A stretch of 35,447 bases of DNA from JAENVU01 sp031430375 (GTDB lineage Bacteria; Actinomycetota; Acidimicrobiia; IMCC26256; JAENVU01), in the NCBI GenBank assembly GCA_031430375.1, contig JANPBJ010000229.1:1-35447 (forward strand). The letters are read 5' to 3'. Below, piece by piece: positions 8,139 to 16,473 of the stretch; position 1 is the stretch's first letter, and the number at the start of each line of letters is the position of its first letter. The notes below the pieces were generated by a model that searched no databases, was not told the DNA's origin, and worked only from the letters and a program-made list of their open reading frames with translations. Position numbers and translations under genes: made by a program.

Positions 8139-8592
8139 GATGCCCCACTCTTGGCCCTGGCGGGCCGGGCCGGGACTCCAGGTAGGACTGGAGGATCACT
8201 GCGGCGGCAACCTTGTCGACCTTGCCCTTGCGCTGTTTGCGTTTGACGCCGGCGCCCACCAGCGACCGCTGCGCAATCACGGTGGTCATCCGTTCGTCGT
8301 GCAATGCAAAGGTGAGTTCCGGCGCGAGCACGCGCAACGCTTCGACCTCCGCCCGCGCGGCCTTCGCGGCGGGACCATGGCGTCCGGATAACTCTTTGGG
8401 CAGGCCCACCACCACGAGTGCTGCATCGGCTTCCACTGCCGCAGCCACGATGGCGCGCCGATCAGCGTCCGGCGATCCGCGCCGTTCCAAGACGGTGAGC
8501 GGTGAAGCGATCGTGCCGGTGGGGTCCGACACTGCGAGTCCGATACGGCGAGTGCCGAGATCAACCCCGAGGATGCGGCCCACCTGGCTCAC
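8131..8592 (-). CDS. ruvX: RuvX/YqgF family nuclease-like protein (Holliday junction resolvase homologue)
   Basis: RNase H-fold protein; E. coli YqgF/RuvX acts in 16S rRNA 5' maturation, and other homologues act on Holliday junctions. 153 residues. Motifs: GVDLGTRRIGLAVSD (about 9-23), VVVGLPKELSGRHGPAA (about 61-77), DERMTT (about 98-103) and KVDKVAAAVILQSYLE near the end, giving the conserved acidic residues Asp11, Glu99 and Asp126. The family normally stops soon after the QSYLE segment. Here an extra tail SRPGPPGPRVGHRE is encoded by a copy of the hairpin/ribosome-binding part of the border repeat. The GTG start overlaps the alaS stop (GTGA). Confidence 0.9.
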   Translation of the reverse strand: MSQVGRILGVDLGTRRIGLAVSDPTGTIASPLTVLERRGSPDADRRAIVAAAVEADAALVVVGLPKELSGRHGPAAKAARAEVEALRVLAPELTFALHDERMTTVIAQRSLVGAGVKRKQRKGKVDKVAAAVILQSYLESRPGPPGPRVGHRE

Positions 8593-11228
8593 CCTACGGC
8601 GCTGGCCACCTGAACCTGAGCCAAGCTGACCGCCTCATCGAGAGCATCCACGTTCGGACCACCGCCGATGACCAGCTCCGGGTTCTTCGCGGTCCCGCCA
8701 CCGAGCAGCTTGGCCACTGGCGCGGCAATCGCGGCCGCCGACACCCCAGCGACGACGCGGTCTTTCCCCACGGCTACCACCACGCCGGCCTTGCCGGCGT
8801 TCGCGCCGAGGATGACGACCACGCCAAGCGGACCGAGTGCGTCGCGCGTGGCGATCGCGAGTTGGCGGAGTTCATCGGGATTCATGCCGTCTCGCCGTTC
8901 CACCACCGTCCCATCTGCGGCCGCCGCCACGAGCGCATGGGCAGCCGTCACTGCTTCGCGTTGACGTGCAGCTCCGAGCTCGTCGTTCGCACCCTTGAGC
9001 TGAGCAAGCAGCTTTTCGACCCGGCCGCCGATCTCCGCGGTCGTCACATTCAAGAGCGCCGCAACCTGGCGCAGTTGCTGTTCCTCGCCCTGAACGCGAT
9101 CGAGTGCCACATCGCCCGTCACCGCCTCGATCCGGCGCAGGTTCGACCCAATGGAACCCTCGCTCAGAATCTTCACCGGACCGATGAACCCCAGTGCGTG
9201 CACATGCGTCCCGCCGCAGAGCTCCGTCGAGGACGGGCCGGCCTCGAGGACGCGTACAACGTCGCCGTACTTGTCGCCAAAGAACGCGATCGCGCCGATG
9301 CTCTCCGCGTGCGCCTTCGTGGTCTCGTAGTGGCGGACCGGCGCATTCGAGATCACCGCGCGGTTCGCGATGGCCTCGATCTGTTCGAGGTCCTCAGTGC
9401 TCACGGGCTCGAAATGGGAAAAATCGAACCGCAAACGCTCGGCCGAGACCATCGAGCCCGCTTGCTTCACATGACTCCCGAGTACGGCGCGCAACGCGGA
9501 GTGCAACAGATGTGTTGCGGTGTGGTTGCGGCGGATCGCGTCGCGGCGGGGGGCGTCGATCTCGAGCGCGACGGTGTCCCCCTCGGCCAACTCGCCGTCC
9601 ACCACCTCGACCCGATGCAGGGTAAGGCGAGCGGGGATGGCGTACTGCGTGTCGATCACGCGTGCGAACGCTCCGTCTCCTCCGCTCAGAGAGCCGACAT
9701 CACCCACTTGGCCGCCGGACTCGGCGTAAAACGGCGTCCGATCGATGATGACGTCAACGCGGCCGGAGTTCGCAACCACCCGTCCAACCCGTTCGCCATC
9801 CTGGATCAACGCCAACACGATCGCACCTTCCGTGGCGTACTCCTGACGTCCCGTGAAGTCGGTGCTGCCGTGCTCATCCAGTAGCTCGCGGTACAACTCC
9901 ACTGGCGCGGCGGCCGCGCCACCCTCCGCTTTGTGCGCTTCACGGGCGCGGTTGCGCTGAGCCTCCATGCTGGATTGAAAGCCGGCAATGTCGACGGCCC
10001 GACCCCGCTCAGCAGCAATCTCGCGGGTGAGGTCTACGGGGAAACCCAACGTGTCGTGCAAGAAAAACGCGCGCTCGCCCGAAATGTCGCCGGCATCAAG
10101 CAAGTCCGCCAGCATGTCCTCGCCACGCTGCAACGTGGAAAGGAATCGCTCCTCTTCGCGCCGCACAATCGCGGTGACCAACTCGCGGTGAGTCGCGAGA
10201 TCGGGGTAGGCAGAGCCCATGGTCGTCACGGTGACCTCCACCAACGCCGGGGTGACGAGTTGGCGCGCTCCGAGGCGATACGCGTGGCGCACCGCCCGGC
10301 GAATGATCCGGCGCAGGACGTATCCACGCTCTTCGTTGCTCGGCACAACGCCGTCGGCCACGAGGAAGGTCATCGTCCGTGCGTGTTCGGCCAAGATCCG
10401 CAGCGAGACATCGTCTTCGTTCCCCGGATAGGTGCCGTAGGTGCGGCCTGTCACCGACTCTGCTGCAGCGATCAATGGTTGGAACACGTCGATGTCCCAT
10501 ACCGAGTTCACCCCTTGGAGCACCGCCAGGTTGCGTTCCAATCCGGCCCCGGTATCGACGCTGGGAGCCGGAAGTGGCACGAGCGTTCCGTCGGACTGTG
10601 CGTCGTACTGCATGAAGACGAGGTTCCACAGTTCGACGAACCGATCCTCGCCACCATGCGCCGGCCCGCCGTCGGCTCCGAACTCTGGTCCGAGGTCCCA
10701 GAAGATCTCGGAACTCGGTCCGCACGGTCCGGTGTCGCCCATGCGCCAAAAGTTGTCGTCGCCGAGGCGCTGAATCCGCTCCGCCGGTAAACCCACGACA
10801 TCACGCCAAATGGCTTCAGCTTCATCGTCGGAGTCGTGCACCGTGACCCAGAGCCGTTCCGGGTCGAGCCCCAACCCGTCGGTATAGAACCCCCACGCGA
10901 ACGGGATCGCTTCGGCCTTGAAGTAGTCGCCAAAACTGAAGTTTCCGAGCATCTCAAAGAATGAGAAGTGCCGGTTGGTACGGCCGATGTCGTCGAGATC
11001 GTTGTGCTTTCCGCCTGCGCGCACGCACTTCTGGGACGACGTTGCCCTGGCGTACGGAGCTGGTTCCTCACGCGTGAAGTACGGGACGAACGGAATCATC
11101 CCGGCGATCGTGAAGAGAACGCTCTTGTCATGGGGAATAAGACTCGCGCTCGGAACTTCGGTGTGACCGCGCGCCACGAAGTAATCAAGAAAGGCGCGCC
11201 GAAGCTCGTCGGCAGTCATGGAAACCAT
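8589..11228 (-). CDS. alaS: Alanyl-tRNA synthetase
   Basis: Charges tRNA-Ala, class II, 879 residues, normal length. The catalytic core includes the HFSFFEMLGNFSFGDYFK motif near residue 85-105 and WNLVFMQYDAQSDG near 200. The editing domain has HTATHLLHSALR (HxxxH zinc motif) and C-x3-H in ELCGGTHV; the C-Ala domain follows, with glycine-rich GANAGKAGVVVAVGKD near the end. The ATG at 11228 is chosen because a TAGCCT box lies 6 nt upstream, which fits a leaderless start; ATG 11219 is the alternative. There is no clear Shine-Dalgarno sequence for either. Followed by ruvX with a GTGA overlap. Confidence 0.96.
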   Translation of the reverse strand: MVSMTADELRRAFLDYFVARGHTEVPSASLIPHDKSVLFTIAGMIPFVPYFTREEPAPYARATSSQKCVRAGGKHNDLDDIGRTNRHFSFFEMLGNFSFGDYFKAEAIPFAWGFYTDGLGLDPERLWVTVHDSDDEAEAIWRDVVGLPAERIQRLGDDNFWRMGDTGPCGPSSEIFWDLGPEFGADGGPAHGGEDRFVELWNLVFMQYDAQSDGTLVPLPAPSVDTGAGLERNLAVLQGVNSVWDIDVFQPLIAAAESVTGRTYGTYPGNEDDVSLRILAEHARTMTFLVADGVVPSNEERGYVLRRIIRRAVRHAYRLGARQLVTPALVEVTVTTMGSAYPDLATHRELVTAIVRREEERFLSTLQRGEDMLADLLDAGDISGERAFFLHDTLGFPVDLTREIAAERGRAVDIAGFQSSMEAQRNRAREAHKAEGGAAAAPVELYRELLDEHGSTDFTGRQEYATEGAIVLALIQDGERVGRVVANSGRVDVIIDRTPFYAESGGQVGDVGSLSGGDGAFARVIDTQYAIPARLTLHRVEVVDGELAEGDTVALEIDAPRRDAIRRNHTATHLLHSALRAVLGSHVKQAGSMVSAERLRFDFSHFEPVSTEDLEQIEAIANRAVISNAPVRHYETTKAHAESIGAIAFFGDKYGDVVRVLEAGPSSTELCGGTHVHALGFIGPVKILSEGSIGSNLRRIEAVTGDVALDRVQGEEQQLRQVAALLNVTTAEIGGRVEKLLAQLKGANDELGAARQREAVTAAHALVAAAADGTVVERRDGMNPDELRQLAIATRDALGPLGVVVILGANAGKAGVVVAVGKDRVVAGVSAAAIAAPVAKLLGGGTAKNPELVIGGGPNVDALDEAVSLAQVQVASAVG

Positions 11229-11234
11229 CAGGTG

Positions 11235-11240
11235 AGGCTA
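11235..11240 (-). promoter_or_regulatory. Candidate -10 box (TAGCCT) before alaS
   Basis: TAGCCT, 6 nt, then the ATG of alaS at 11228, without a Shine-Dalgarno sequence. Matches the leaderless arrangement seen before rarA and the cyclase relic. If real, alaS-ruvX-mltG-aroE has its own promoter inside the longer minus-strand run. Confidence 0.42.
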
Positions 11241-11254
11241 GTGAACGACGCCGA

Positions 11255-11434
11255 AGGCGAGGGCGTCAAAGACCACGCTCGCGGCCCGCGGTGCCCGAGC
11301 CGGGGCCCGAGCGGCCTGCGCCGGAGGCGCGAGAGCGGGAAGCCAGGCGAGGGCGTCAAAGACCACGCTGGGAGCGCGCACTGTCCGAGCCGGGGCCCGA
11401 ACGGCCTGCACCGCGGGCGCGAGCGCGGAGAGGC
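11255..11434 (-). repeat. Two tandem 90-bp repeats between the DUF6167-like gene and alaS
   Basis: Two imperfect copies, 11255-11344 and 11345-11434, exactly 90 bp apart (for example GTCAAAGACCACGCT at 11265 and 11355 on the plus strand). The upstream copy overlaps the 3' end of the DUF6167-like gene. Ninety is a multiple of three, so one minus-strand frame reads two similar Ala/Arg/Pro-rich 30-residue stretches ending SVVFDALA; that frame overlaps the real gene out of phase and I do not call it a gene. The sequence is not the same as the 92-bp border family. Confidence 0.75.
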
Positions 11435-11655
11435 CGGTCCAAATCGGCACGTAACTGCATCTCGCGACGGCGCATGGCGGCGCGGCCTTCGACAGCGGCC
11501 GCCTTCACGGTCTCGACTGTTTCTCCGACCCGTTCGGTGAGGCCGTCGGGCGTATACCGTTTCGCCGCCTCACGCACTTTGCGCGCCGCATACCACGACG
11601 ACCCCATGCCTGCGCCGTAGCCCACCGTGAGCCAGAACACGCGCTTCGGGATCAT
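11356..11655 (-). CDS. Small membrane-anchored protein, DUF6167-like
   Basis: 99 residues. The N-terminal VFWLTVGYGAGMGSSWYAARKV is a short membrane-associated stretch, followed by an amphipathic helical part (TERVGETVETVKAAAVEGRAAMRRREMQLRADL). This matches the small protein found between a DUF948 protein and alaS in actinobacteria (DUF6167 in Streptomyces); its function is unknown. The start ATG overlaps the stop of the DUF948 gene (ATGA). The last 25 or so residues are low-complexity Arg/Gly/Ser and are encoded by the first of two 90-bp repeats, so the true ancestral end may have been nearer residue 75. Confidence 0.65.
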   Translation of the reverse strand: MIPKRVFWLTVGYGAGMGSSWYAARKVREAAKRYTPDGLTERVGETVETVKAAAVEGRAAMRRREMQLRADLDRPLRARARGAGRSGPGSDSARSQRGL

Positions 11656-12023
11656 TGGGCGGCCCGCCGATCACCCTCGCGCATCCGCCGGACCGCTTGT
11701 TTGGTCCCGGTCCCGATCGCGAGAACCTTCACCACGGGGTTGGTGACGGTCTTGGTGACGAGGCGCGACGCTCCATCGAGTCGGCCCCCGATGCCCTCGG
11801 CTGCGCTGAGCAGTGCGTTCACGCGATCCACTTCGTGTTCGGCATCGCGCAGCGCGTCCTGCATTGCTCGCGTCACGGCCAGTGTCTCCTCTTGGAGTCG
11901 ATCGACGGTCGTGCGCAGCCGGCGGACCGTGGCGATGATCGAGAGCAATCCGAACAGAAGCCCACCGAGCAAGACCGCGAGCAGCACCGCTCCCGTTGCT
12001 CCTAACCACTCGCTCACGCTCAC
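11652..12023 (-). CDS. DUF948 family membrane protein
   Basis: 123 residues from the GTG at 12023. One membrane helix (about 8-33, GAVLLAVLLGGLLFGLLSIIATV), then a coiled-coil-like stretch (VRRLRTTVDRLQEETLAVTRAMQDALRDAEHEVDRV) and a short basic C-terminus. This is the DUF948 layout, known from actinobacterial and Gram-positive genomes as a membrane protein with an extended cytoplasmic helix; its role is not established. The GTG is preferred to longer frames because GAGGAGC precedes it and it overlaps the rarA stop as GTGA. It forms a coupled chain rarA, DUF948, DUF6167-like. Confidence 0.75.
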   Translation of the reverse strand: MSVSEWLGATGAVLLAVLLGGLLFGLLSIIATVRRLRTTVDRLQEETLAVTRAMQDALRDAEHEVDRVNALLSAAEGIGGRLDGASRLVTKTVTNPVVKVLAIGTGTKQAVRRMREGDRRAAQ

Positions 12024-13348
12024 AACTGCTCCTCGCGCTGTTCGGTGTCGATCCGGGCGCCGGGCGGTCGACGGTCGACGTCGTCGCCATGACCGCTCGG
12101 CTGCCAATACACCCGACCCGCAACTTCAGCAGGCCGGTACTCCTGGGGTGCCCAACCGTCGGGCGCGTCGTGAGGATAGACGTAGCCCTTTCCGTGGCCC
12201 AGGGTCGCCGCGCTGCGGTAGCTGGCATCACGCAAATGCGGGGGTACATCACCCGCCGGGCGGTCCCTCACATCAGCCAGCGCGGCTGCCAAGGCGGCCT
12301 TCGCACCGTTGGATTTCGGAGCATTCGCGAGGTAGATCACCGCGTGCGCCAGATTGTGCATGGCCTCAGGCAGGCCCACGTACTCCACCGCATGCGCGGC
12401 GGCGGTCGCGATCGGGAGGCCGTGCGCGTCCCCCAGGCCCACGTCCTCAGACGCGAGGATGACCAGGCGTCGAGCAATGAACCGGGCGTCTTCACCGGCC
12501 TCGAGCATCCGGGCCAACCAATAGAGCCCCGCGTCCACGTCGGAACCTCGGATGCTCTTGATGAACGCGGAGACAATGTCGTAGTGCTCGTCGTCGCCGT
12601 AGCGCAGCGCGCGCATCGCGAGCGCGGTTTCCATGTGGGTGAGCGCGATCGACGATGCCCCGGCCTCCGATGCGAGGGCGGCGGCGACGTCGAGACTCGT
12701 CAACGCGTGGCGGGCGTCGCCTTCGGCCCGGTCCACCAAGTGATCGAACGCGTCATCATCGATCGCGAGGAACGAGTCGCCGAGTCCACGATCAACATCG
12801 GCCAACGCGCGCACAACCAGCGTGCGCAAGCCGTCGGGCGCCACTGCCTGAACTCGAAACAACGTGGAGCGGCTCAACAGGGGCGCGGTCAACGAAAAAT
12901 AGGGGTTCTCGGTGGTCGCGCCCACCAACACGATCAGGCCCTCTTCCACATGGGGCAACAACGCGTCCTGCTGGGTACGGCTGAACCGATGAATCTCGTC
13001 GAGAAACAGAATTGTGCCTTGACCGTGTTCACCGAGTCGCTGCCGGGCCCGCTCGGCGACTTCCCGGACATCTTTCACTCCCGCGCTGACGGCCGAAAGC
13101 GGTTCAAAGGCTTTGCGGGTCGCACCCGCGATCAGCCGAGCGATCGTGGTCTTGCCGGTGCCAGGAGGACCCCAAAGCACCACCGATGTGAGCCGATCCG
13201 ACTCGATGAGGAGCCGCAACGGGCGTCCCGCGCCGAGCAACTCTTCCTGACCCACGACCTCGTCGAGTGACCGCGGCCGCAGGCGCGCGGCCAATGGCGC
13301 TCGGCTGGTGAGGCGCGCCTCGGCGGCAGCCCCGAAGAGATCGGTCAC
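12020..13348 (-). CDS. rarA: Replication-associated recombination protein A (RarA/MgsA, WRNIP1 family AAA ATPase)
   Basis: AAA+ ATPase acting at stalled replication forks. 442 residues, full length. Starts with RPRSLDEVVGQEELLG (25-39), Walker A GPPGTGKT at 60-67, Walker B ILFLDEIHRF at 113-122, and sensor 1 VGATTENP near 137. The C-terminal MgsA/tetramerisation part includes DVDAGLYWLARMLEAGEDARFIARRL and EDVGLGD. GTG start with a TAGCGT box 6 nt upstream and only a weak AGG, suggesting a leaderless transcript. The sequence after about 420 (Arg/Asp-rich) is not conserved family sequence. Position after aspS is typical of actinobacteria. Confidence 0.93.
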   Translation of the reverse strand: MTDLFGAAAEARLTSRAPLAARLRPRSLDEVVGQEELLGAGRPLRLLIESDRLTSVVLWGPPGTGKTTIARLIAGATRKAFEPLSAVSAGVKDVREVAERARQRLGEHGQGTILFLDEIHRFSRTQQDALLPHVEEGLIVLVGATTENPYFSLTAPLLSRSTLFRVQAVAPDGLRTLVVRALADVDRGLGDSFLAIDDDAFDHLVDRAEGDARHALTSLDVAAALASEAGASSIALTHMETALAMRALRYGDDEHYDIVSAFIKSIRGSDVDAGLYWLARMLEAGEDARFIARRLVILASEDVGLGDAHGLPIATAAAHAVEYVGLPEAMHNLAHAVIYLANAPKSNGAKAALAAALADVRDRPAGDVPPHLRDASYRSAATLGHGKGYVYPHDAPDGWAPQEYRPAEVAGRVYWQPSGHGDDVDRRPPGARIDTEQREEQL

Positions 13349-13354
13349 GGCCTG

Positions 13355-13360
13355 ACGCTA
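13355..13360 (-). promoter_or_regulatory. Candidate -10 box (TAGCGT) before rarA
   Basis: TAGCGT, 6 nt, then GTG of rarA at 13348; identical hexamer and spacing to the box before the cyclase relic. Lies in the 56-bp gap after aspS. No clear -35. Confidence 0.42.
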
Positions 13361-13404
13361 GCGAGTCACGAGCTGGACCGGCAGGTGCCGAATGTTCGGG
13401 TGTT

Positions 13405-15156
13405 TTAGGTGCTCCGAGGTTTGATCGTGAGACCGAGTTCGCGGAGCTGGGTCGCATCGATGGGACCCGGCGCGCCGGTGAGGGGATCGGCACCCGACTG
13501 GGTCTTCGGAAAGGCGATCACTTCGCGGATGCTCTCTTCACCCGCGAGGAGCGCCACCAGCCGGTCGGTCCCGAATGCGAACCCCGCGTGGGGTGGCGCG
13601 CCGTATCGGAACGCCTCGAGCAGGAAACCAAACCGCGCCCGCGCGGTCTCGTCGTCGATACCGAGCATCGAGAAAATCCGGGCCTGCAGATCGGGTTGAT
13701 GGATTCGCACACTCCCCGAACCGAGTTCCCAACCGTTGATCACGAGGTCGTAGGCCTGCGAGCGCACGTCGAGCAGCGCCCCGCCGGTCGCGTCAAGAAG
13801 TCCGAAGTCGTCGGAATGCGGCTGCGTAAAGGGGTGGTGCGCGGGGATCGGGCGACCGTCGTCGGTCAGCGCCTCGAACAGCGGGAAGTCCACTACCCAG
13901 AGCGGGACGAGTCCTCCCTCGCTGACGGGCGGACGGCCGAGGTCGACGCGCAGAGCGCCCAGCACGGTGTTGGTTCGCCGTCGCTCTCCCGCGACGATCA
14001 AGATCAGGTCACCGGCGGCCGCGTCGAGTGCGCCCGAGATATCCGCTTGCTCCGATGTCGTGAGGAACTTCGCGACCGGCGATTCGAGTTCGCCGCCCGC
14101 CTTCACGCGCATCCAAACAAGACCCGCGGCACCGAGTTGTTTGGCACGGTCCACCAGCTTGTCGAGCGTCGAGCGTGACGCGTCGCCACCCCCGGCGACG
14201 CAGATCCCCTTGACCGCATCGGCTTGGAAGGCCTTGAACTCCGTGCCCGCGACGGCCGCACCAAGGTCGACCAGCTCCATCCCGAAACGAGTGTCCGGTT
14301 TGTCCGAGCCATACCGCTCCATCGCGTCGGCCCATGTCATCTCGGGAATCGCACCAAGTGGCGCGCCGGTCACGGTCTCGACCGCGGCGCTGACCGCCGC
14401 GGCCACGACCTCCATCACATCGGCCTGGCCCGCGAAACTCATCTCCATGTCGTATTGCATGAACTCGAACTGCCGGTTACCGCGGAGGTCCTCGTCTCGC
14501 AGGCAGCGAGCGATCTGGAAGTAACGATCCAGTCCACCGACCATGAGGAGCTGCTTAAACAGCTGCGGGCTCTGCGGAAGCGCGTAGAAGTCGCCCGGGC
14601 TGAGCCGCGACGGCACGACAAAGTCCCGCGCACCTTCGGGCGTCGATGCAATGAGCATCGGGGTCTCGACCTCAACGAACCCCCGGCCGACCATCGCCGC
14701 CCGAAGCGCGGCGTTGACCGTCGCCCGCATTCGGAGGTTGCGCTGCATCGACGGGCGGCGTATGTCGAGGTAGCGATGTTTGAGCCGCAAGACTTCGTCG
14801 ACGTCGTCACCACGATCGGTCAATGGGAACGGCGGCGGCTCGGATTGATTCAGCACAACCAGCGTGCGAGCGGCGACCTCGACGTTACCGGTCGGCAGAT
14901 CTGGGTTGACAGTGCCCTGCGGACGCGGCCGCACCGTGCCCACGACTTGGAGCACCCACTCGCGACCGATGTGATGCACATCGTCGTCGGTGATTTGCTC
15001 AGGGTCTACGACGACCTGAACCACACCCGAGGCGTCGCGCACGTCGAAGAACACGACGCCACCGTGGTCGCGCCGTGCGGCGACCCACCCGGCCACGGTC
15101 ACCTCCGAACCCGCGTCCTGCTCCCGGATCGTCCCGGCCTCATGCGTGCGCATCAT
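13405..15156 (-). CDS. aspS: Aspartyl-tRNA synthetase, probably non-discriminating
   Basis: Class II synthetase, 583 residues, bacterial type with a GAD insertion. An N-terminal anticodon-binding OB fold (AGWVAARRDHGGVVFFDVRD, about 22-41) is followed by motif 1 in RGFVEVETPML, the flexible loop TPEGARDF, motif 2 FQIARCLRDEDLRGNRQFEF, and motif 3 GFAFGTDRLVALL near the end. Residue 31 is His. In characterised bacterial enzymes His here goes with relaxed recognition of tRNA-Asn, while discriminating E. coli AspRS has Leu, so this one may also make Asp-tRNA-Asn for GatCAB; no gat genes are in the window. The start at 15156 gives a one-base TGATG overlap with hisS. ATG 15153 is also possible. 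Confidence 0.95.
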   Translation of the reverse strand: MMRTHEAGTIREQDAGSEVTVAGWVAARRDHGGVVFFDVRDASGVVQVVVDPEQITDDDVHHIGREWVLQVVGTVRPRPQGTVNPDLPTGNVEVAARTLVVLNQSEPPPFPLTDRGDDVDEVLRLKHRYLDIRRPSMQRNLRMRATVNAALRAAMVGRGFVEVETPMLIASTPEGARDFVVPSRLSPGDFYALPQSPQLFKQLLMVGGLDRYFQIARCLRDEDLRGNRQFEFMQYDMEMSFAGQADVMEVVAAAVSAAVETVTGAPLGAIPEMTWADAMERYGSDKPDTRFGMELVDLGAAVAGTEFKAFQADAVKGICVAGGGDASRSTLDKLVDRAKQLGAAGLVWMRVKAGGELESPVAKFLTTSEQADISGALDAAAGDLILIVAGERRRTNTVLGALRVDLGRPPVSEGGLVPLWVVDFPLFEALTDDGRPIPAHHPFTQPHSDDFGLLDATGGALLDVRSQAYDLVINGWELGSGSVRIHQPDLQARIFSMLGIDDETARARFGFLLEAFRYGAPPHAGFAFGTDRLVALLAGEESIREVIAFPKTQSGADPLTGAPGPIDATQLRELGLTIKPRST

Positions 15157-16433
15157 CAGCTGCTCATCCGTTCTCGACGGGCCAAGAGCCACGCCGCCAG
15201 GCCCGCTTTGGGCACCTCGACTTGTTCCCCGGTCCCGAGATCCTTCACCCCGACCGCATCCCGGACCAGCTCGTCTCGACCGACCATGACCGCGAACCCG
15301 GCGCCGGAACGGTCCGCCGACTTCCATTGCGCTTTCACCGACCGTCCGCCGTACGCGCGATCCACACTCAGTCCGCTGGTGCGCAACGTTTCCACCAGGG
15401 CTCCGACGGTGACCCCACCCTCGACGCCGAGACCGTCGACGACAAACACCTCCACGCCCGCGGGCGGCGGCCCGACGCCACCCGCAACGAGGGCGAGCAC
15501 GATCCGTTCCAACCCGGTTCCGAATCCGATTCCCGCGGTGGGCGGACCACCGAACTGTTCGGCCAGGCCGTCGTAGCGACCACCGCCACCGACTGCACTC
15601 TGCGCGGCATCGAGGGCCGCACTCTGAAACTCGAACGTGGTGCCGGTGTAGTAGTCGAACCCCCGCACGAGCCGCGGCTCGATCTCGAACTCGACTCCGA
15701 AGGAGCGAAGCAGGGCTTGAACTGCGTCGAAGTGCGCGGCCGCGCCATCAGAGAGGTACTCCGTGATCTGTGGCGCACTCTCGATCACGGCTTGCCACGG
15801 CTCGACCTTGGAGTCGAGCACCCGCAACGGGTTCGCCTCGACGCGCGCCAGAAACTCTTCCCCGAGTGCAGCCCCGTCGCGCTGGAAGTGGTCGCGCAAC
15901 GCGGCCACATACCCAGGACGCGTCTCCGCATCCCCCATCGAGTTCACGAGCAGCCGGACATCGCGCAGGCCTATCTCGGCGTAGAACCCGGCGAGGAGTG
16001 CGATCACCTCAACGTCGATCTCGGGATCTTCGATCCCCAGCGCCTCCACACCAAGCTGCCAGTGTTGGCGATAGCGGCCCTTCTGGGCCCGCTCGTAGCG
16101 AAAGTTCGGCGCGACGTACCAGACCTTCCAGGGCGGGGTGGGGCGGTGCTGCACAAACGCCCGCACGACCGACGCAGTTCCTTCCGGCCGCAGCGCCAGG
16201 CGTCGTCCGCCCTTGTCGGTCAGTTCGTACATCTCTTTGGAGACAACATCGGTGTGTTCTCCGACCCGCTGAAACACCTCGACGTGTTCGAACATGGGAG
16301 TGATGGCCAGGCCGTAGCCATAGCGGCGAGCCCGCTCAGCGAAGGCCGCCACAATCTCGACCCAGCGCCCGGAATCCGGGGGGAGGACATCGTGGACACC
16401 CTTCGGGGCGCGGAAAACATCGTCGGGAGACAT
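15156..16433 (-). CDS. hisS: Histidyl-tRNA synthetase
   Basis: Class II synthetase, 425 residues. Starts with APKGVHDVLPPDSGRWVEI (class-typical PKGxxD near 9-15), motif 2 near 105-122 (VWYVAPNFRYERAQKGRYRQ), HisA motif RGFDYYTGTTFEFQ near 260-273, and glycine-rich GGGGRYDGLAEQFGG then GIGFGTGLERIVLAL (motif 3). The C-terminal anticodon domain is of normal size. No Shine-Dalgarno sequence precedes the ATG; a TAGCAT box lies 9 nt upstream. Its stop overlaps the aspS start by one base, so the two synthetases are one unit. Confidence 0.96.
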   Translation of the reverse strand: MSPDDVFRAPKGVHDVLPPDSGRWVEIVAAFAERARRYGYGLAITPMFEHVEVFQRVGEHTDVVSKEMYELTDKGGRRLALRPEGTASVVRAFVQHRPTPPWKVWYVAPNFRYERAQKGRYRQHWQLGVEALGIEDPEIDVEVIALLAGFYAEIGLRDVRLLVNSMGDAETRPGYVAALRDHFQRDGAALGEEFLARVEANPLRVLDSKVEPWQAVIESAPQITEYLSDGAAAHFDAVQALLRSFGVEFEIEPRLVRGFDYYTGTTFEFQSAALDAAQSAVGGGGRYDGLAEQFGGPPTAGIGFGTGLERIVLALVAGGVGPPPAGVEVFVVDGLGVEGGVTVGALVETLRTSGLSVDRAYGGRSVKAQWKSADRSGAGFAVMVGRDELVRDAVGVKDLGTGEQVEVPKAGLAAWLLARRERMSS

Positions 16434-16442
16434 TGACGGTCG

Positions 16443-16448
16443 ATGCTA
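16443..16448 (-). promoter_or_regulatory. Candidate -10 box (TAGCAT) before hisS
   Basis: TAGCAT, 9 nt, then ATG of hisS at 16433, in the 40-bp gap after rel. Slightly longer spacing than the 6-7 nt of the best leaderless examples here. Confidence 0.33.
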
Positions 16449-16473
16449 CCGGCGGGCCGCGCGCAGGTCGGGT

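Noticed and set aside
8043..8166. Border repeats as a CRISPR array or insertion sequence ends
   Set aside because: Only one or two units per site, no spacers of regular size, no transposase and no target-site duplications; the units include start codons and keep coding frame.
8502..9884. Long plus-strand open frame (460 codons) antisense to alaS
   Set aside because: A shadow of alaS in GC-rich DNA: no recognisable domain, biased composition, while the opposite strand is a complete alanyl-tRNA synthetase. The same applies to 11996-13270 and 14224-15576.
11238..11450. 70-codon minus-strand frame through the 90-bp repeats
   Set aside because: It overlaps the DUF6167-like gene out of phase, has no binding site, and its apparent two-repeat protein simply mirrors the DNA duplication.
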